64,000 nt of DNA, taken from assembly GCA_028564705.1 (NCBI GenBank), contig JAPXFQ010001677.1, positions 620,001-684,000 on the forward strand, read 5' to 3'. Under the pieces are notes generated by a model. The model saw nothing but the letters and a program-made list of their open reading frames with translations. It was not told the DNA's origin and did not search any database. This document shows positions 47,347 to 59,455 of the stretch, piece by piece. The DNA comes from Apricaphanius iberus (Eukaryota > Chordata > Actinopteri > Cyprinodontiformes > Aphaniidae). Position 1 is the first letter of the stretch, and every line of letters begins with the position of its first letter. A program made the translations under genes and the position numbers.

Positions 47347-48604
47347 TTGCTGAGGGTATCCTTACCCCTACTGCTACACGTAGCTGCCATGCTACACGCT
47401 CATATGCCATGGAACCAAACCATCTCCAGCCCCAATCTCCATGCCATCAAGTCCCCCCTGCTGAGAAAGAAAAGACTTTCTAGGCCACATCTGCCACTTT
47501 CTTGTGTGAGGACAAAAAAGGAACTGATGTTATGATATATCCCTGAGAAGGATCACCTTCGACCCCTGCCACAAATGACACCTACAAAAACATCCGTAAT
47601 CCTCAAAGTTAACCTAATCAAAGCCGACATCAGACCTGATTACGGATTACTGGGCAATGCCTGTGTAAACTTCATACTGAATGCATCTTCAGTGGAATTA
47701 ATAAAAAAATTGGTGACATTACACTTTGTCAGAAACAAAGCAATACTACTTTTTGCTCCTGAAACAGATCTACGATCACAATCCGAGAGCATCACAACTA
47801 CTGATGAACTTACTAAACGACTACTGGACTTACTGAAAAGACAATAATAACTGGCTGCTTATGGTACAACAAACTGTGGGTGCGAACTGTGTTGTTTGTT
47901 TAGGTCAACGTTCACTGTCAAAAATTATGCCAACTCCTTCTAAACTTTATCATACCTGTCTTAGTTCTCTGTTAACCAGCCCTAATACACCACACAACTC
48001 TCCATTTGGAAAAAATCCTTTTTCTGTAACAGATAAAATAATTGCTCCTCCTTACTTCAATTTTGATGTGGCCTTAAATAATTTAAAATTAAATAAAATA
48101 ATAAACTGTTTTACTAAAGCAAATAAAGGTAAACTGTTTTTAAGTCATGTTAATACCTTTTACTGCAGATTTATGTACTCCTGAAAACTTAATTATGCCT
48201 GTAGCTATGTTTACTGATTTTGACACTACAGACCAGGAAATTAATCATGACAAAGCTAAAAAAAAACAATAGTTCTTTGAAGAATCTGACCCAAATTATA
48301 TTGCTGGGATGGGAATCATTAATTTGCTGTTGATATTAATAAAAATGTTGATACAATCAATGACATCTATTATAATGTCCAAAAATTTCAACTTTCCAGA
48401 AACAGAATTACAGTAGACATGTTATTTGCTGAAAAATATGGTATTTGTTTAATTTTTGATGATCAATTCTGTTCATTTATTCCAAACAACAAAAGAAGTG
48501 TTTTCATCTGTTCTTATTCTGTCATTGTGATGTCTCAATTTCTTCTGACTCTGATAATGAGACAACACTGTCTGCTAAACTTTTGTTTTTTTATTTTTGC
48601 CTGA
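47347..48604 (+). pseudogene. env: Second retroviral env remnant
   Basis: It is a distant relative of the env at 2695-4771, in pieces 47347-47535, 47575-47847, 47861-48184 and 48419-48604. It shares the hydrophobic leader followed by a basic RKKR stretch, a NNWLLM segment just before the CxxC box, and CVVC at 47888-47899. Near the TM disulfide region it shares a CSFIPNN-type sequence. There the CX6CC motif is degenerate: the first of the paired cysteines is Phe (Cys at 48446 and 48470 only). No membrane span survives. Several frameshifts and stops make it non-coding. Pol is not seen beside it. Confidence 0.78.
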
Positions 48605-48789
48605 TTAGAATGTAACACTTTATGAAAAGCTGTCTTAAACCAAAATATTGTGTGCCATCTCTGATGTTGTTGTGTTGCAAATGTATGTAACTCTTATAAA
48701 TTTTCTTGTTTATTTTTTGTGGTCATACTATGCCCAAAGCGTTGGAATGTGACAGAAAATTTTATTATCATGGGACATTAGAAAGGTTA

Positions 48790-49255
48790 AATCCTCTTAC
48801 TCAGCTCTTAGACAGCTGTTCTTATTCAAAGGTACAAACAAGAACCAATTGCATGTAAACATCTCATCTTAACTTATGACAAATCTTGTTATTATCTGGT
48901 GTTACACTTATGACAGCTCCTGTGAATGTCTTTCTCAGCATTATACTAAGTGTCCCTTATTATTTATCTTCTGATTGTTTACTGCTGATGGCTGAAGTGA
49001 AACATCCACATCCTGTGTTAACCTATTCCGTGTTGTTCTGTGATTGGTCTTGTGGTTATCCTATAATAAATGTATGATGTAATGATCGGACAGAAGCTGA
49101 TTCTTAGGGTGTGGCTAACGGTATATAAACTCATACATCTGTCTCAAGCTTTGGGGTTCTCACCACGAGACCCTCCATGCACGTAAAATAAACTATGTAC
49201 GAATATGGCTGACACTTTTGTTTTATTCTCTCATCCAAGGCCCCTCAGACACCCA
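48790..49255 (+). repeat. 3' LTR of the second env remnant (family 2)
   Basis: It matches the LTR at 8270-8729 in its downstream half. It has TATATAAA at about 49122, AATAAA at 49187-49192 and the same terminus, CAGACACCCA, at 49246-49255. The position after an env remnant supports its being the 3' LTR. The left boundary is uncertain. Confidence 0.6.
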
Positions 49256-49870
49256 GGGTGTTTCTCAATGTCAAGGCGTCTTGCCTACCAAGGCAGTGCC
49301 TCGGTAGGCAAGACGCCTTGCCCACGAGGACATTGTCCTTCCTTGGTCAAAAAAACGGTTTGGAACAGACTGGCCTTACGTGACCGCGGTGGCTTACGTG
49401 CTCTGTTTACGTCCCGCCCATCGTAGTAGCATTGTAGCGTAGTAATATTACTTCAACCATGGAACTGGAAATGTATAACGAGAGTTTTACTTTTTAAAAT
49501 TTTTTTTGGTATATGTCAGTTAAATCAAATTATCAAACGAATTAGTACCTGGTAGCCAACGACGCTGCAACTGCTAAACAACTAACGAACCATATATAAC
49601 TGCTTTGGATCTAAATAACAATAATAAAAAAATAAAACAAACATTTTAGATATAAGCGCGATGGTTAAAAATAGTTGACATACATTTAAAATAGAAATTT
49701 TCCCCCAAAGTAGGTGCTGCCGGCTCCTACCACGCTGTATTCTGGGAAATCTTTGATCAAGAGCAGGCTCAAGGCACGTCTGATGTATCCTTGGTTAGTT
49801 AGCTAAACGGCTAACAAACGGAGGACCGATTCCTCCGTAGAACATGAACATTACACGCCTTGGCGGTCCC
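49256..49870. mobile_element. MITE with terminal perfect hairpin
   Basis: It begins at or overlaps the LTR end (CAGGGTGTTTCTCAATG). AAGGCGTCTTGCCTACC (49273-49289) pairs perfectly with GGTAGGCAAGACGCCTT (49303-49319) around a 13-nt loop. The far end, ACACGCCTTGGCGGTCCCTG, carries the AAGGCGT element and the CAGGG terminus in inverted form. No coding content. hAT-like by its CAGGG ends. Confidence 0.65.
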
Positions 49871-50477
49871 TGATGACGTATCTCTGCATGTGCATGCAGA
49901 ACTACATCTACTGACCAACCGTAAACCTTTATCGGATCATTTAACACAGTCACAGAAAAAGTTTTATGTTTTAAAAAATTCAAAACGAAGAAAAAAAGAA
50001 ATATTCAAGTATAAAAGACCGATCTTTCTTTCGAAAACTTGTTCTGATTTCTGTGTGCACACCTGTGCTGACTTCAAAGAGTGTCTGAAATGGTGACTTC
50101 AATGACATAGGAGTTTTAAAACTTATAATAAAAAACCCTGAAAATTATATAAGCCATAAATTTGGTGGTTAGCAAGCAACATTTGCTCCATACTAAATAA
50201 CTAAAAAACAAACGAAAAATTTCCCAATCGAAAAATAAGAAAGGACTTCAATGTCTTACAGGTATTTTTATATTTCCAATAGTATGTTGAAAATTTACTT
50301 ACCCAAATTGTACTTTTTGTAAATATATAAAAAGTTAATTCTAAAATTTACATTAAATTAAAGTAATGTGTACTTTTTAAAGTGCACTTATCTGATAGCT
50401 TTTTCACATATTTTTCATATTTTCTAAATTGCATGCTCAAAATTGTAATTGTAAGATACACTGAAAGCATACTTTAA
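49871..50477. other. AT-rich, nothing recognised
   Basis: Only short chance open frames are visible. Confidence 0.4.
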
Positions 50478-50800
50478 GGCAAGGCAAGACAAGTTTATTT
50501 GTAGAGCACAATTCATACACAAGGCAATTCAAAGTGCTTCACAGTTGCATAAATTAAGAAAACAGATAAACAGAAAAAACATCAACTTAAAAAATTATTA
50601 ATTACAATAAAAAAGCAAGAGTGCGGATAAAATACTTTCAATTGCAATATGCATGGGTAAAAAGAACAGTTTTCAGCCTGGATTTAAACATTGTTAAAGT
50701 TGAGGCTTTTCTCACATCCTCATTAAGACTGTTCCAGATTTCAGATTCCTGAAACTGAAATGCAGCCTCACCTCACCTTTTTTCTAAGGTTTTAAACAAC
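50478..50800 (-). mobile_element. L2-like LINE 3' end (second subfamily)
   Basis: AAGGCAAGACAAGTTTATTT and CAAAGTGCTTCACA mark the reversed 3' terminus of a common fish LINE. They are followed by antisense of the RT C-terminus (CTGTTCCAGATTTCAG region). Heavily decayed. Confidence 0.6.
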
Positions 50801-52246
50801 AGCTGCAGAGGGCCACATGTCTTTGTTCGCCTTGAGCCCCCAAACTACTAAATCTGCCACTGCATGCTCACAGCGTATTCCAGAGTCAGACTGATTAAAG
50901 CTGTAGCATGTCCAGAATGAGGTTACTAAAATGTACATATTCTGTTAATGTTGTGGAAATGTACTGCACTTTATCATGGCCTCTATAGAATTTCAAGTTG
51001 CAGTAGAAGAAATTTTTATGTTGATAATGTGTAATTTGAAATATATGAATTTTGTTTTTATAATTTCATATATGTAACCTAATTGTCATTGTGGTATTGT
51101 ACAGGACTACAACATTTCATTAACTGGAACTGAGGAAGATTATAAAAACTCCAGTGGAGACTAATCAGGAACCATGAGGATTGCAACTCACTGCGCTCAG
51201 CATGTCTCAGCATGGGGAAAAGCGCTATATAAATTGCATGCGTCTTGCTCGGGGTTTAACAGGGGCAATGCTCTCTACACCATGTAAGTAAATCAGTTAG
51301 AGCCGGTATTTGCAACGCTGTGCAGTTTGCTCCGGTTTTAACAATTGCAAACTGTTGATAAAACAGGCCCAAAAGCTACTTACATTTTAAAGAAGCAAAA
51401 GAGTGGGTAGGGCATCTTCCAAAGAAGGAAAGAGAAAAGATAATGAACTAGAAAAGAATAGACGGACAAACAAACCCTGGCAAAAACTTTGCCTCCTTGG
51501 CAGAGGTAAGAGCAGTTCATGTAAAACCAGTTTTATAAACATGTCATTTACAGCAGAATGTAAACAACTTATATTCACCACCCTGTGATTCATCGACTTA
51601 ACTCTACAGTCAAGCTTTAATTGAGAGGAGATGGAAAAAATGCAGGTGGAGTTACATGAATTGAAATGTGATGGTAGATGAACAATGCAGGTGATGTTTA
51701 AAAAGAAACCTCCCTACTGTAATCAGATTACAGTAACTGCTGTTTAAGTCAGGACAATACCTATTTGTTTTTGATAGTAAGAATATAGCAGCACATAAGA
51801 ACAAGAGAATGCAACTATTTTTATAGTCAAATTTTTTTTTGTCCTTTTGTGAAATAGGTGTGTCTTCCTACTTATTGTCATTTAATATGTACGTTTTCAT
51901 TAAATGATAACATATATTTGTGAATATTCTAGTATTTTAGATTGAAGCTCTGTGATTAATGGGCGAGATGAGACTAAGGGAAATAGGCCGCAGCGCCCTG
52001 ACCTAGCATGTAAAAATAAAAAGGATAGCCAATCTATGGATAAATATTTTCTTTGGTTTGGGCTTTAAATATGAAGTTACATCGTAATAGAAATAAATGC
52101 CGCACAATTTGTCCATACGGTCTTATACTTGATCTATGTATACAGTCACTTGTTAAAAATGATATCTGCCATTTAGGTCTTTGTAATGTGTGTTTAGGCC
52201 ATGGTATCCATAGGAGTCTAATGGAAAGCTGTAACCAGTTCCTTGT
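50801..52246. other. No gene supported
   Basis: AT-rich. GCGCTATATAAATTGCATGC (51222-51241) resembles the 3' end of a LINE. Nothing else recognised. Confidence 0.35.
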
Positions 52247-53303
52247 AAAGCCTAGTTTATACTTCTCAGTCGAAACAGATTGACGCAGCACCATTATGTG
52301 TAGATGCAAAGGCTCCCTGTCACCTATGCAAAGATGGATGGAGTAGAGCCCAATTTTCTATCCATCTTTAGCAACAGAGAGCGTTTTCCTGTGATTGGTC
52401 AGCTCATGATGCTCTAAGGTTGAAAATATACTTTTTTTTTTCTTCCCCTTGTGCTGACGTTAGCAACAGGCTGCATCTTGTATGTACTTTGCATGATGTA
52501 TTGGAGAATTCCGCTGGGGGGAAGAGTACAGAACTCAGACCGGATACAGCGCCGAAGGAGAAACAAAAAAACATGGAGGCCATAGGAGATTATTAGCTGG
52601 TTACTATTCAGATAGAAACAGAAGAAAAGATGGCAGCCATTTCATTGATGGCATGTAAAACATATTTAACGCTATTGTTGCTTTCTTTCCTTGTTGTTTT
52701 GCCGCCCTCAGTCACATGTACCTTCGGTCAAATAGCAATTTACTCTTCTCCTTACTGGTTATTCGCAATATCACTAGTGAAAGACATGCTGTTTGGTTAA
52801 TGTCTGACCTTTTAAACCCGATAAACTTCTGATAAAATTATGTGCTTCACTCTGATAGCTCCTGCCATCCGCCATACTTAGTTTAAAACTTTACTTTTCA
52901 CATTGTGCTGAAAAGCATACACCAATGAAATCGGTCCCTGCTGAAACACTTCCTTAAATCAAACGTTCCGGTAATTGTCTGAGCTGTTCACCGGTATAGT
53001 GGTATAATAAAAATTCATATCCTAAAGAAAATAAACACCGTTGGTTTTTTTGGTATGAACTGGTACACCACACAGGGCTAGATGCATTCATAATCTGAAG
53101 AAAATAAACTCTATCTGACCAGAAATGACACTGCAACGGAAGGCAGACCCGCCATAAGAAGTTAGCTCTCCATGCTTTCCTGGTCGGGAATTGCTTTGCA
53201 ACACAGAAAAATAAAACAATAAACCCTAAACGAAAAACGTCTCTGTCAATACATCTCCATCTGGGTGCAAACTTGCGTTTGGAGAGGTATAAACCAGGCT
53301 TTG
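52247..53303. mobile_element. TIR DNA transposon, non-autonomous
   Basis: AAAGCCTAGTTTATACTTCTC at 52247-52267 is mirrored by the reverse complement of GAGAGGTATAAACCAGGCTTT at 53283-53303. The type is a familiar Harbinger-like teleost terminus. The 1.06-kb body has a 145-codon minus frame (52954-53391) running across the right end, which I regard as chance. No transposase motif was found. Confidence 0.7.
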
Positions 53304-53654
53304 ATTTATGGCAGGCATGATCATAAAATGCAAATTGTAATGCTTTCAAAGTAGGGATCATGACTTTTAAAAGCACGGCAACTTCATACAAGATATCTGT
53401 TCAATTTTTATGAAACCTAAAACAGAAGTGGAATGTTTGTTCCTGTTACTTTGAGTCTCCAAACCTTGATAAACAGTCCCCAGCTCAAAAGTGAGTTTTG
53501 TATCGTTCAGATTTTTATGGTGAAGACGGAGGGAAAAATTGCGTGAGAGCTGTAAATTAAAGACCAAACAGTTTCAGTTTCCAACCCACTACTGTTCTGA
53601 CCAGCATTATAAATGGAAATAGCTGATTCTACACATAATCAGTTGTGTTTTGCT
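53304..53654. other. Nothing recognised
   Basis: Noncoding spacer between a TIR element and an L2 fragment. Confidence 0.4.
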
Positions 53655-53766
53655 TACAGAACACATCACCCCAGTTCTTAAGTCCTTACACTGGCTCCCT
53701 GTAGCTCAGAGAATAGACTTTAAAATACTCCTACTAGTTTATAAATCACTGTTTAACACCAAAGTA
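53655..53766 (+). mobile_element. L2-like LINE fragment
   Basis: GAACACATCACCCCAGTTCT, CTGGCTCCCTGTAGCTCAGA and AATACTCCTACTAGTTT encode the EHITP-LHWLPVAQRIDFKIL segment of an L2 reverse transcriptase. It is cut short on both sides. Confidence 0.65.
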
Positions 53767-54664
53767 TGTTTTGACTTGTGTAGCTAGCAAACAGACAGCC
53801 AGACAAACACACAAATCCTGGCACATGATTTCTTGGCATTCATCCCATAGGCTTATCGTTTCTTACAGACATTAGTTCCACCCTGCATTTCAAGCCCAGT
53901 GACTTTTTTACCAAGGTAAAAGAATAATATTTTTCTAATTCCAAACAGCTCTTTTTCTTTTACCATTTTTATGTATTGTACGGTATTCAGAAAGGGACAA
54001 ATAACGCACTTCTTACTAACATGTATTTCAAACAAATACATTACGAAATGTTTATATTTGTGAACAAGCAAAATTTCTAGTGTAACGTCACCCACGAAAT
54101 GAATCACTGCAGAGAAAAGCTCACCTGCACTCCTCGCTTTCTTGCACCAAACAGTCTCGAGGGTCAAGGCCCTAGTAAAAATTCTACAAAAAATTACTAG
54201 CTTTACAGATAGTTCAATTTCTTTTAGCCTTAACTTCTCAAATAGTTTTTAATATAAAAATATATTGCCAGACACAATGGGTAATATCAAACAGCCATAA
54301 CGTTAATTTACTGGTGACATTGATATAGTGCCTCCATGGAGTATAAATGCACACTCTGCTCCTCTCTTGTTCCGCTTTCCATCAGCATTTTCGACCAGTT
54401 GTTGCCACATTTTTCATCTTAATTCCAAATATAATACACCTACATAAAAAATACCAATTTAGTATGCAAGCTAAAATAGCTAACCTAGCTCTGGCTGCAC
54501 TTTCGGTTTACCAGCATAAAGCCAAGGACATGTGCACAAAGAGTAGGAACACTGCAAGGGTAGTTTGATGGATGGCTCAGGAGCCAATCATTTAGAATGG
54601 GTCGTACAAGATAATTGGATGAAGTTTTTTAAAGATTGTACACTACATTTTGATTTATCTTTTG
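53767..54664. other. Nothing recognised
   Basis: AT-rich, with no coding or repeat signal that I can name. Confidence 0.4.
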
Positions 54665-55345
54665 TCTGATTGATCACTGCAACAGCATCCCCACAGGTCT
54701 ACCTAAAAATTCTGACAGCTTCAGTTGATCCAGAACGCTCCTGCGCTCGTCCTCACTGTAACTAGAAAAGTAGAACACATCACCCCATATCTAAAGTCCT
54801 TGCACTGGCTCTTTATAGCTCAGAGAATGGATTTAAAATACTCCTACTAGTTTGTAAATCATTTGATGGCTTAGCACCAAAGTATGATGAAGACCTGTTG
54901 TCTTTATGCCGACTCCCCCAGACCACTCAGGTCCTCCAACTCTAACTTATTAGTAATCATTACAATCAGAAACAAACAGGGAGTAGCAGCTTTCAGTTTA
55001 TATGCTCCTCTTATCTGGAACAAACTTCCTGGTGACTGCAAAGCTGCCCAAATACTGGGCTGCTATAAAGCAGAACTTAAAACTTATATGTTTAAAACTG
55101 CATTTGAGTAAACTACTATAATTAGTCTCCAATTAATTATTTTATTGATTCTCATGTGTTATGCTTTATAGCTGTTTTTCATTTTCATACTTTTACACTG
55201 TTTTTTTAATTAATCTTATTCCTAACTGCTGTTTTTACTTTCTATGCTTCAATCATATGTTGGGTTTATTTACCCCTGAATCATGTAAAGTACCTTGAAT
55301 TATCTTGTGTTGAAAGTGTGCCATACAAATAAAATTGCATTCCCT
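54665..55345 (+). mobile_element. L2-like LINE 3' end, same subfamily as 53655
   Basis: A frameshifted RT C-terminus (DHCNSIPTGLPK, EHITP, and LIWNKLPGDCK in frame 54884-55111) is followed by a 3' UTR with TGTAAAGTACCTTGAATTAT and CATACAAATAAAATTGCATT at the end. Only the last ~150 codons of the protein are represented. Confidence 0.7.
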
Positions 55346-55984
55346 TGCTTTGTCTTCAGAGGCAATTAAAAGTAATTGTTTGTTTTGACAAAAAAAAAAT
55401 TGTTTGGTACGGGTATGTGATGAGCATTTCAAGTAATATGGAACAAAGGTGTTCCAGAAAACAAATCATGTACACCACCTTTAAGTGAAACACAGTACTT
55501 GAAAAGATCAGTTTGTGTACATAGTCTATATAACAAATTCTGTTAATTATTATTTTCTGCAGCTACTGAAAACAAGACAGTTATATGATTTGAAAATTAT
55601 GTTGGACGAATAAAATAAAAAAATATATATAATTGTGAACTTCATGAAAAGTATGTTTAATAGTTGCTTAACATTTATTTTTAAATGGTTATTTTAATCT
55701 AACAAATACTAATTTAAATTTATTAAGGAATCTGTTTTGTCTAAGCATACTTTAGTTTGAGCTGTATGCTGTGTGCATCAAATATCCTCCACACAAAGGT
55801 GGTCTCTGTTTTTTTGCCCAGAATCCTTAAGCCATTTAGCTACAAAGACAGCTTTTTTACATCAAACAAACCACCCATAACACAGGCGTTTAGCCTTTCA
55901 CTATACAGCAGATAAATGGTGGTGACTTATTCATTTGGCGGGTGAAGGGTGTAGATGCGATCTCATGACAATGGAGGGCAGAAC
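55346..55984. other. AT-rich spacer
   Basis: No signal recognised. Confidence 0.4.
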
Positions 55985-56577
55985 TACGCATCAAACTTTA
56001 TTTATAAAGCGCTTTTCAAACAAAGAAAGTTACTCAAAGTGCTTTACAGATTTAAAATAACCCCACAACCCCCCCCCCCCCTTCAAAAAATAAAATCATC
56101 AGTGCAAATACAACCCCCTCCCAACCCAACCCATCAGCCATACTCACTCACACACACACTTAGAAGCTACAAAAAGCGGGCTGAGTACAGATGAGCCAGG
56201 AAATGCCATCATGGAGCCATCTGCATCAGCAGCAGCAGATCAACAGCAGCAGCCAAGGCTCCCACCCAGGGCGCCCAGAGGAGGGAGGGCTGGTACCCCC
56301 ACCTCCACCCAAGCGCTCCCTGGGGGGCACCCAGGCAGCCACAGCCGACAACCGCCCCCGATGCAGGGGGCTCCCAAGAGAGGAAACACTGGCAAGAAAG
56401 ATTAAAATACATTAAAATATAAAGTTAATAAAATATAAAGTATATAAAGTATAAAACAATAAGTGTAAAACAAATAAAAATGCAAAGCAGATTAATAAAT
56501 AAACAGTTAAAAGCTGAACTAAAAATTAAATCAGGTAAAACATGCTGAGCGATTAAAAATATATTAATAAATAATAA

Positions 56578-58878
56578 TTAGTTAAAGGCTAAGCTAAAAA
56601 GGTGAGTCTTGAGTCTGCTCTTAAAAACATTAATGTTCTCTGCGGCCCTGATGTCCTCTGGCAGCCTGTTCCAGAGGTGAGGGCCATAATAATGGAAAGA
56701 CGCCTCACCATGAGTCTGTGTCCTGACTTTGGGGATGATAAGGAGACGGCTGCCAGAGGAGCGCAGAGACTGCGAGGGTTCATACGGTAAAAGCATTTCT
56801 GACTGATACGAAGGCCCAAGACCATTAAGACACTTAAAGACCATTAAAAGAACCTTAAAATCGATCCTAAAACATACGGGGAGCCAATGCAGTGATTCTA
56901 AGACCGGTGTAATGTGCTCCCGCCTCCTAGTCTTCATCAGGACACGAGCTGCTGAATTCTGTAGAAGCTGTAAACATGAGGTAGTCTTTTTGGGATGACC
57001 AGAAAGCAGGGCATTACAATAATCAATTCTACTGGTGATAAAAGCATGCATTAGCGTCTCCGTATTGGCCCGAGAGAGAATGGGGCGGACTCTGGCGATG
57101 TTCTTTAGGTGATAAAAACCTATTTTGGTGATGTTTTTAATGTGAGGGATAAAAGTCAGCTCAGAGTCAAAAATCACACCCAGGTTCTTCACTTGTAAAG
57201 AAGGATTAAAAGACAATGATTGTAGTTTTGGTAAAAGTTTTTCTCTCTGAGCCTCAGGACCGATAACTAAAACCTCAGTTTTGTCCTGGTTGAGCTGCAG
57301 AATGTTTTCTGCCATCCAGGATTTAATGTCTAAATGCAGTTAAAAAGTGCATCCATTGGCCGTGTGTCATCAGGAGACATGGAGATGTACAACTGTGTAT
57401 CTTCAGCATAACTGTGAAAGTTAACTCCATGTCTCCTGATAACACTGCCAAGAGGGAGCATATACAGGTTAAAAAGCACTGGGCCTAAAACTGAACCCTG
57501 GGGAACACCACATGTGATCTTATGGACCTTAGAGGAACAGGTATCTAAACTTACCATAAAAGTCCTGTCTGTGAGGTAGGATGTGAACCAGTTGTGAACA
57601 GCACCAGAGAGGCCGATCTGTTTTAAACGAGTTAAAAGAATAGTGTGGTCTACTGTATCAAAGGCAGCGCTTAGATCAAGAAGAACCAACACTGTCACCT
57701 TTTTAGCATCATAGTTTAATCTAAAATCATTTAAAATCTTTAAAAGCGCCGTCTCTGTGCTGTGCTTTCATCCTAAAACCAGACTGAAATTTCTCTAGGA
57801 CATTATGAGCGTTAATAAAATCATTAAGTTGAATAAAAACAAGTTTTTCTAAAACTTTGCTTAAAAATGGTAAGTTAGATACTGGTCGGTAGTTGTTTAA
57901 ATCATTAAAATCTAAATTGCTCTTCTTCAGCAGGGGCCTAACTACCGCCGCTTTAAAGGCAGCAGGAAAAAACCCCATCTGAAGGGAGCAATTCATAAAG
58001 TTTAAAATCTCATCTTTAAAAGAACCATAAAATTGCTTAAAAAACCTGGTGGGAATCGGGTCCAAAGCGCTTGTGGTGGGCCTCACTGAGGAGAAAACTT
58101 TATCAAGGGTCCCAGCTTCTACCAGGACAAAACTGTCCAGTGTTTCCTCTGATGAAGGCAGACACTCTGATTTGTCTAAAACCATGTTTGTTTGAGAGGA
58201 TAAAATATTACATCTGATAGTGTCTACCTTCCCTCTGAAGTGGTCTGCATACTCCTCACAGAGACTGTTTGAGGGGTTTTTCTGAAAAGTATTAGATTTA
58301 TGATGTAAAATGTTGTCAATGGTGGAAAACAGAATTTTGGGATTATTTTTATGTTCTGAGATGATTCTGGAAAAGTATGTATTTCTGGAATTTCTTAAAG
58401 CGTTATTATATAATCTGAGATGTTCTATGTATATCTGATGATTTATTGTGATTTTATTTTTCCTCCATTTCCTTTCTGCCACCCTGCAGCTCCTCTTTAA
58501 TTTTCTAATAGCTGCATTTCTCCATGGTACTGTACGTTTTGAATGAGGGTTTATAACTTTAATTGGAGCCAGCAGGTTGAGAGCAGATTTAAGCCTACTG
58601 TTAAAATCATTAACGATAAAATCACAGGGGGCAGGTAAAGGTATAGGAGGAAATTTTTTAAAAACTTCAAGAAAACCTGCAGCCACTTCAGGGGTTAGAT
58701 GACGCTTCCTGACAGTTCTCACAGAGGTCCCTGATTGGATAAAACTGGTGATATTAAAAAAACACACAGTAGTGGTCAGAGACAGCCAAGTCAACAACAG
58801 AGGACACACTGGTGGACAGGCCATACGTGATGACCAGGTCCAGGTTGTGTCCTCTGTTGTGAGTTGGCTGCATGACAT
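56578..58878 (-). pseudogene. L2 LINE reverse transcriptase, frameshifted
   Basis: It lies in three frames: 57727-58878 (linker and fingers: NNYRPVSNLPFLSKVLEKL), 57330-57698 (palm: LLDLSAAFDTVDH, GVPQGSVLGPVLF) and 56578-57315 (thumb and C-terminus: LGVIFDSELTFIPHIK, SRIDYCNALLSGHPKK). One extra base near 57750, in the FRMK region, and a stop near 57330 break the frame. The catalytic YADD box reads YAED (57399-57410), a single C-to-A change converting the first Asp of the pair to Glu, which by itself should cripple polymerisation. Confidence 0.88.
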
Positions 58879-59455
58879 GTTGGCTAAAATCCATATAATT
58901 TAATATATTTAAAAAATCTGTTGATAAAGGATCTAAAAGGTTATCTATATGTAGATTAAAATCACCAGCTAAAATTATCTTCTCATAAGAGTTGTGTAAA
59001 ATTGATAAAAACTCTGAAAATTCTGGAATAAAAAGTGCATTCCTTTTCGGAGGCCTATAAACTGTGACACATAAAATCTGAGGAGTGCTAAAAACAGAGG
59101 CAATGTATTCAAACGTGGTAAAATTATTAAATAAAACAGGTTTGGCGGAAAGAGTTGATGAACTAATAAAAGCAGTTCCGCCTCCCCTCTGGCTACTCCT
59201 CGTTGAATAAGAAAAGTTATAATTAGGTGGAGAGGCCTCTGTGAGAACAGCAGGGGCATCTGCACTCAGCCATGTCTCTGTTAAAAATAAACACTGAAGG
59301 TTCTTATCTAAAATCAAGTCATTTATTATAAAAGTTTTATTCAGCAGAGAGCAAACATTTAAAAGAGCCATATTAATAGTGGTTGGTGATGGAGTGACTG
59401 TATGACTTACTGTAGGTGGGATTTTTAGTAACTGTTTATGATTAACGCATGCCAT
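58754..59455 (-). pseudogene. L2 LINE endonuclease domain
   Basis: The 233-codon frame is an apurinic/apyrimidinic-type endonuclease that nicks target DNA for retrotransposition. Metal-binding or catalytic positions are visible in LTETWLS (Glu), GDFNLH (Asp/Asn), NRGHNLDLVI and SDHYCVFF (Asp/His). The domain looks complete. A frame change near 58760 separates it from the reverse-transcriptase frame. Confidence 0.85.

Larger units (their letters stand above)
55985..59455 (-). mobile_element. L2-type LINE copy 3, nearly complete ORF2
   Basis: This is the longest of three related copies. From the 5' side on the minus strand it has an endonuclease, reverse transcriptase, C-terminal region, GC-rich 3' UTR (56200-56400) and a tail at 55985 (CATCAAACTTTATTTATAAA in plus orientation). 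Its protein is broken into four frames by small indels. The 5' end beyond 59455 is not recognised as L2. Confidence 0.92.

Noticed and set aside
52954..53391. 145-codon minus-strand frame as a gene
   Set aside because: It runs across the right terminal inverted repeat of a non-autonomous DNA transposon; no family resemblance.
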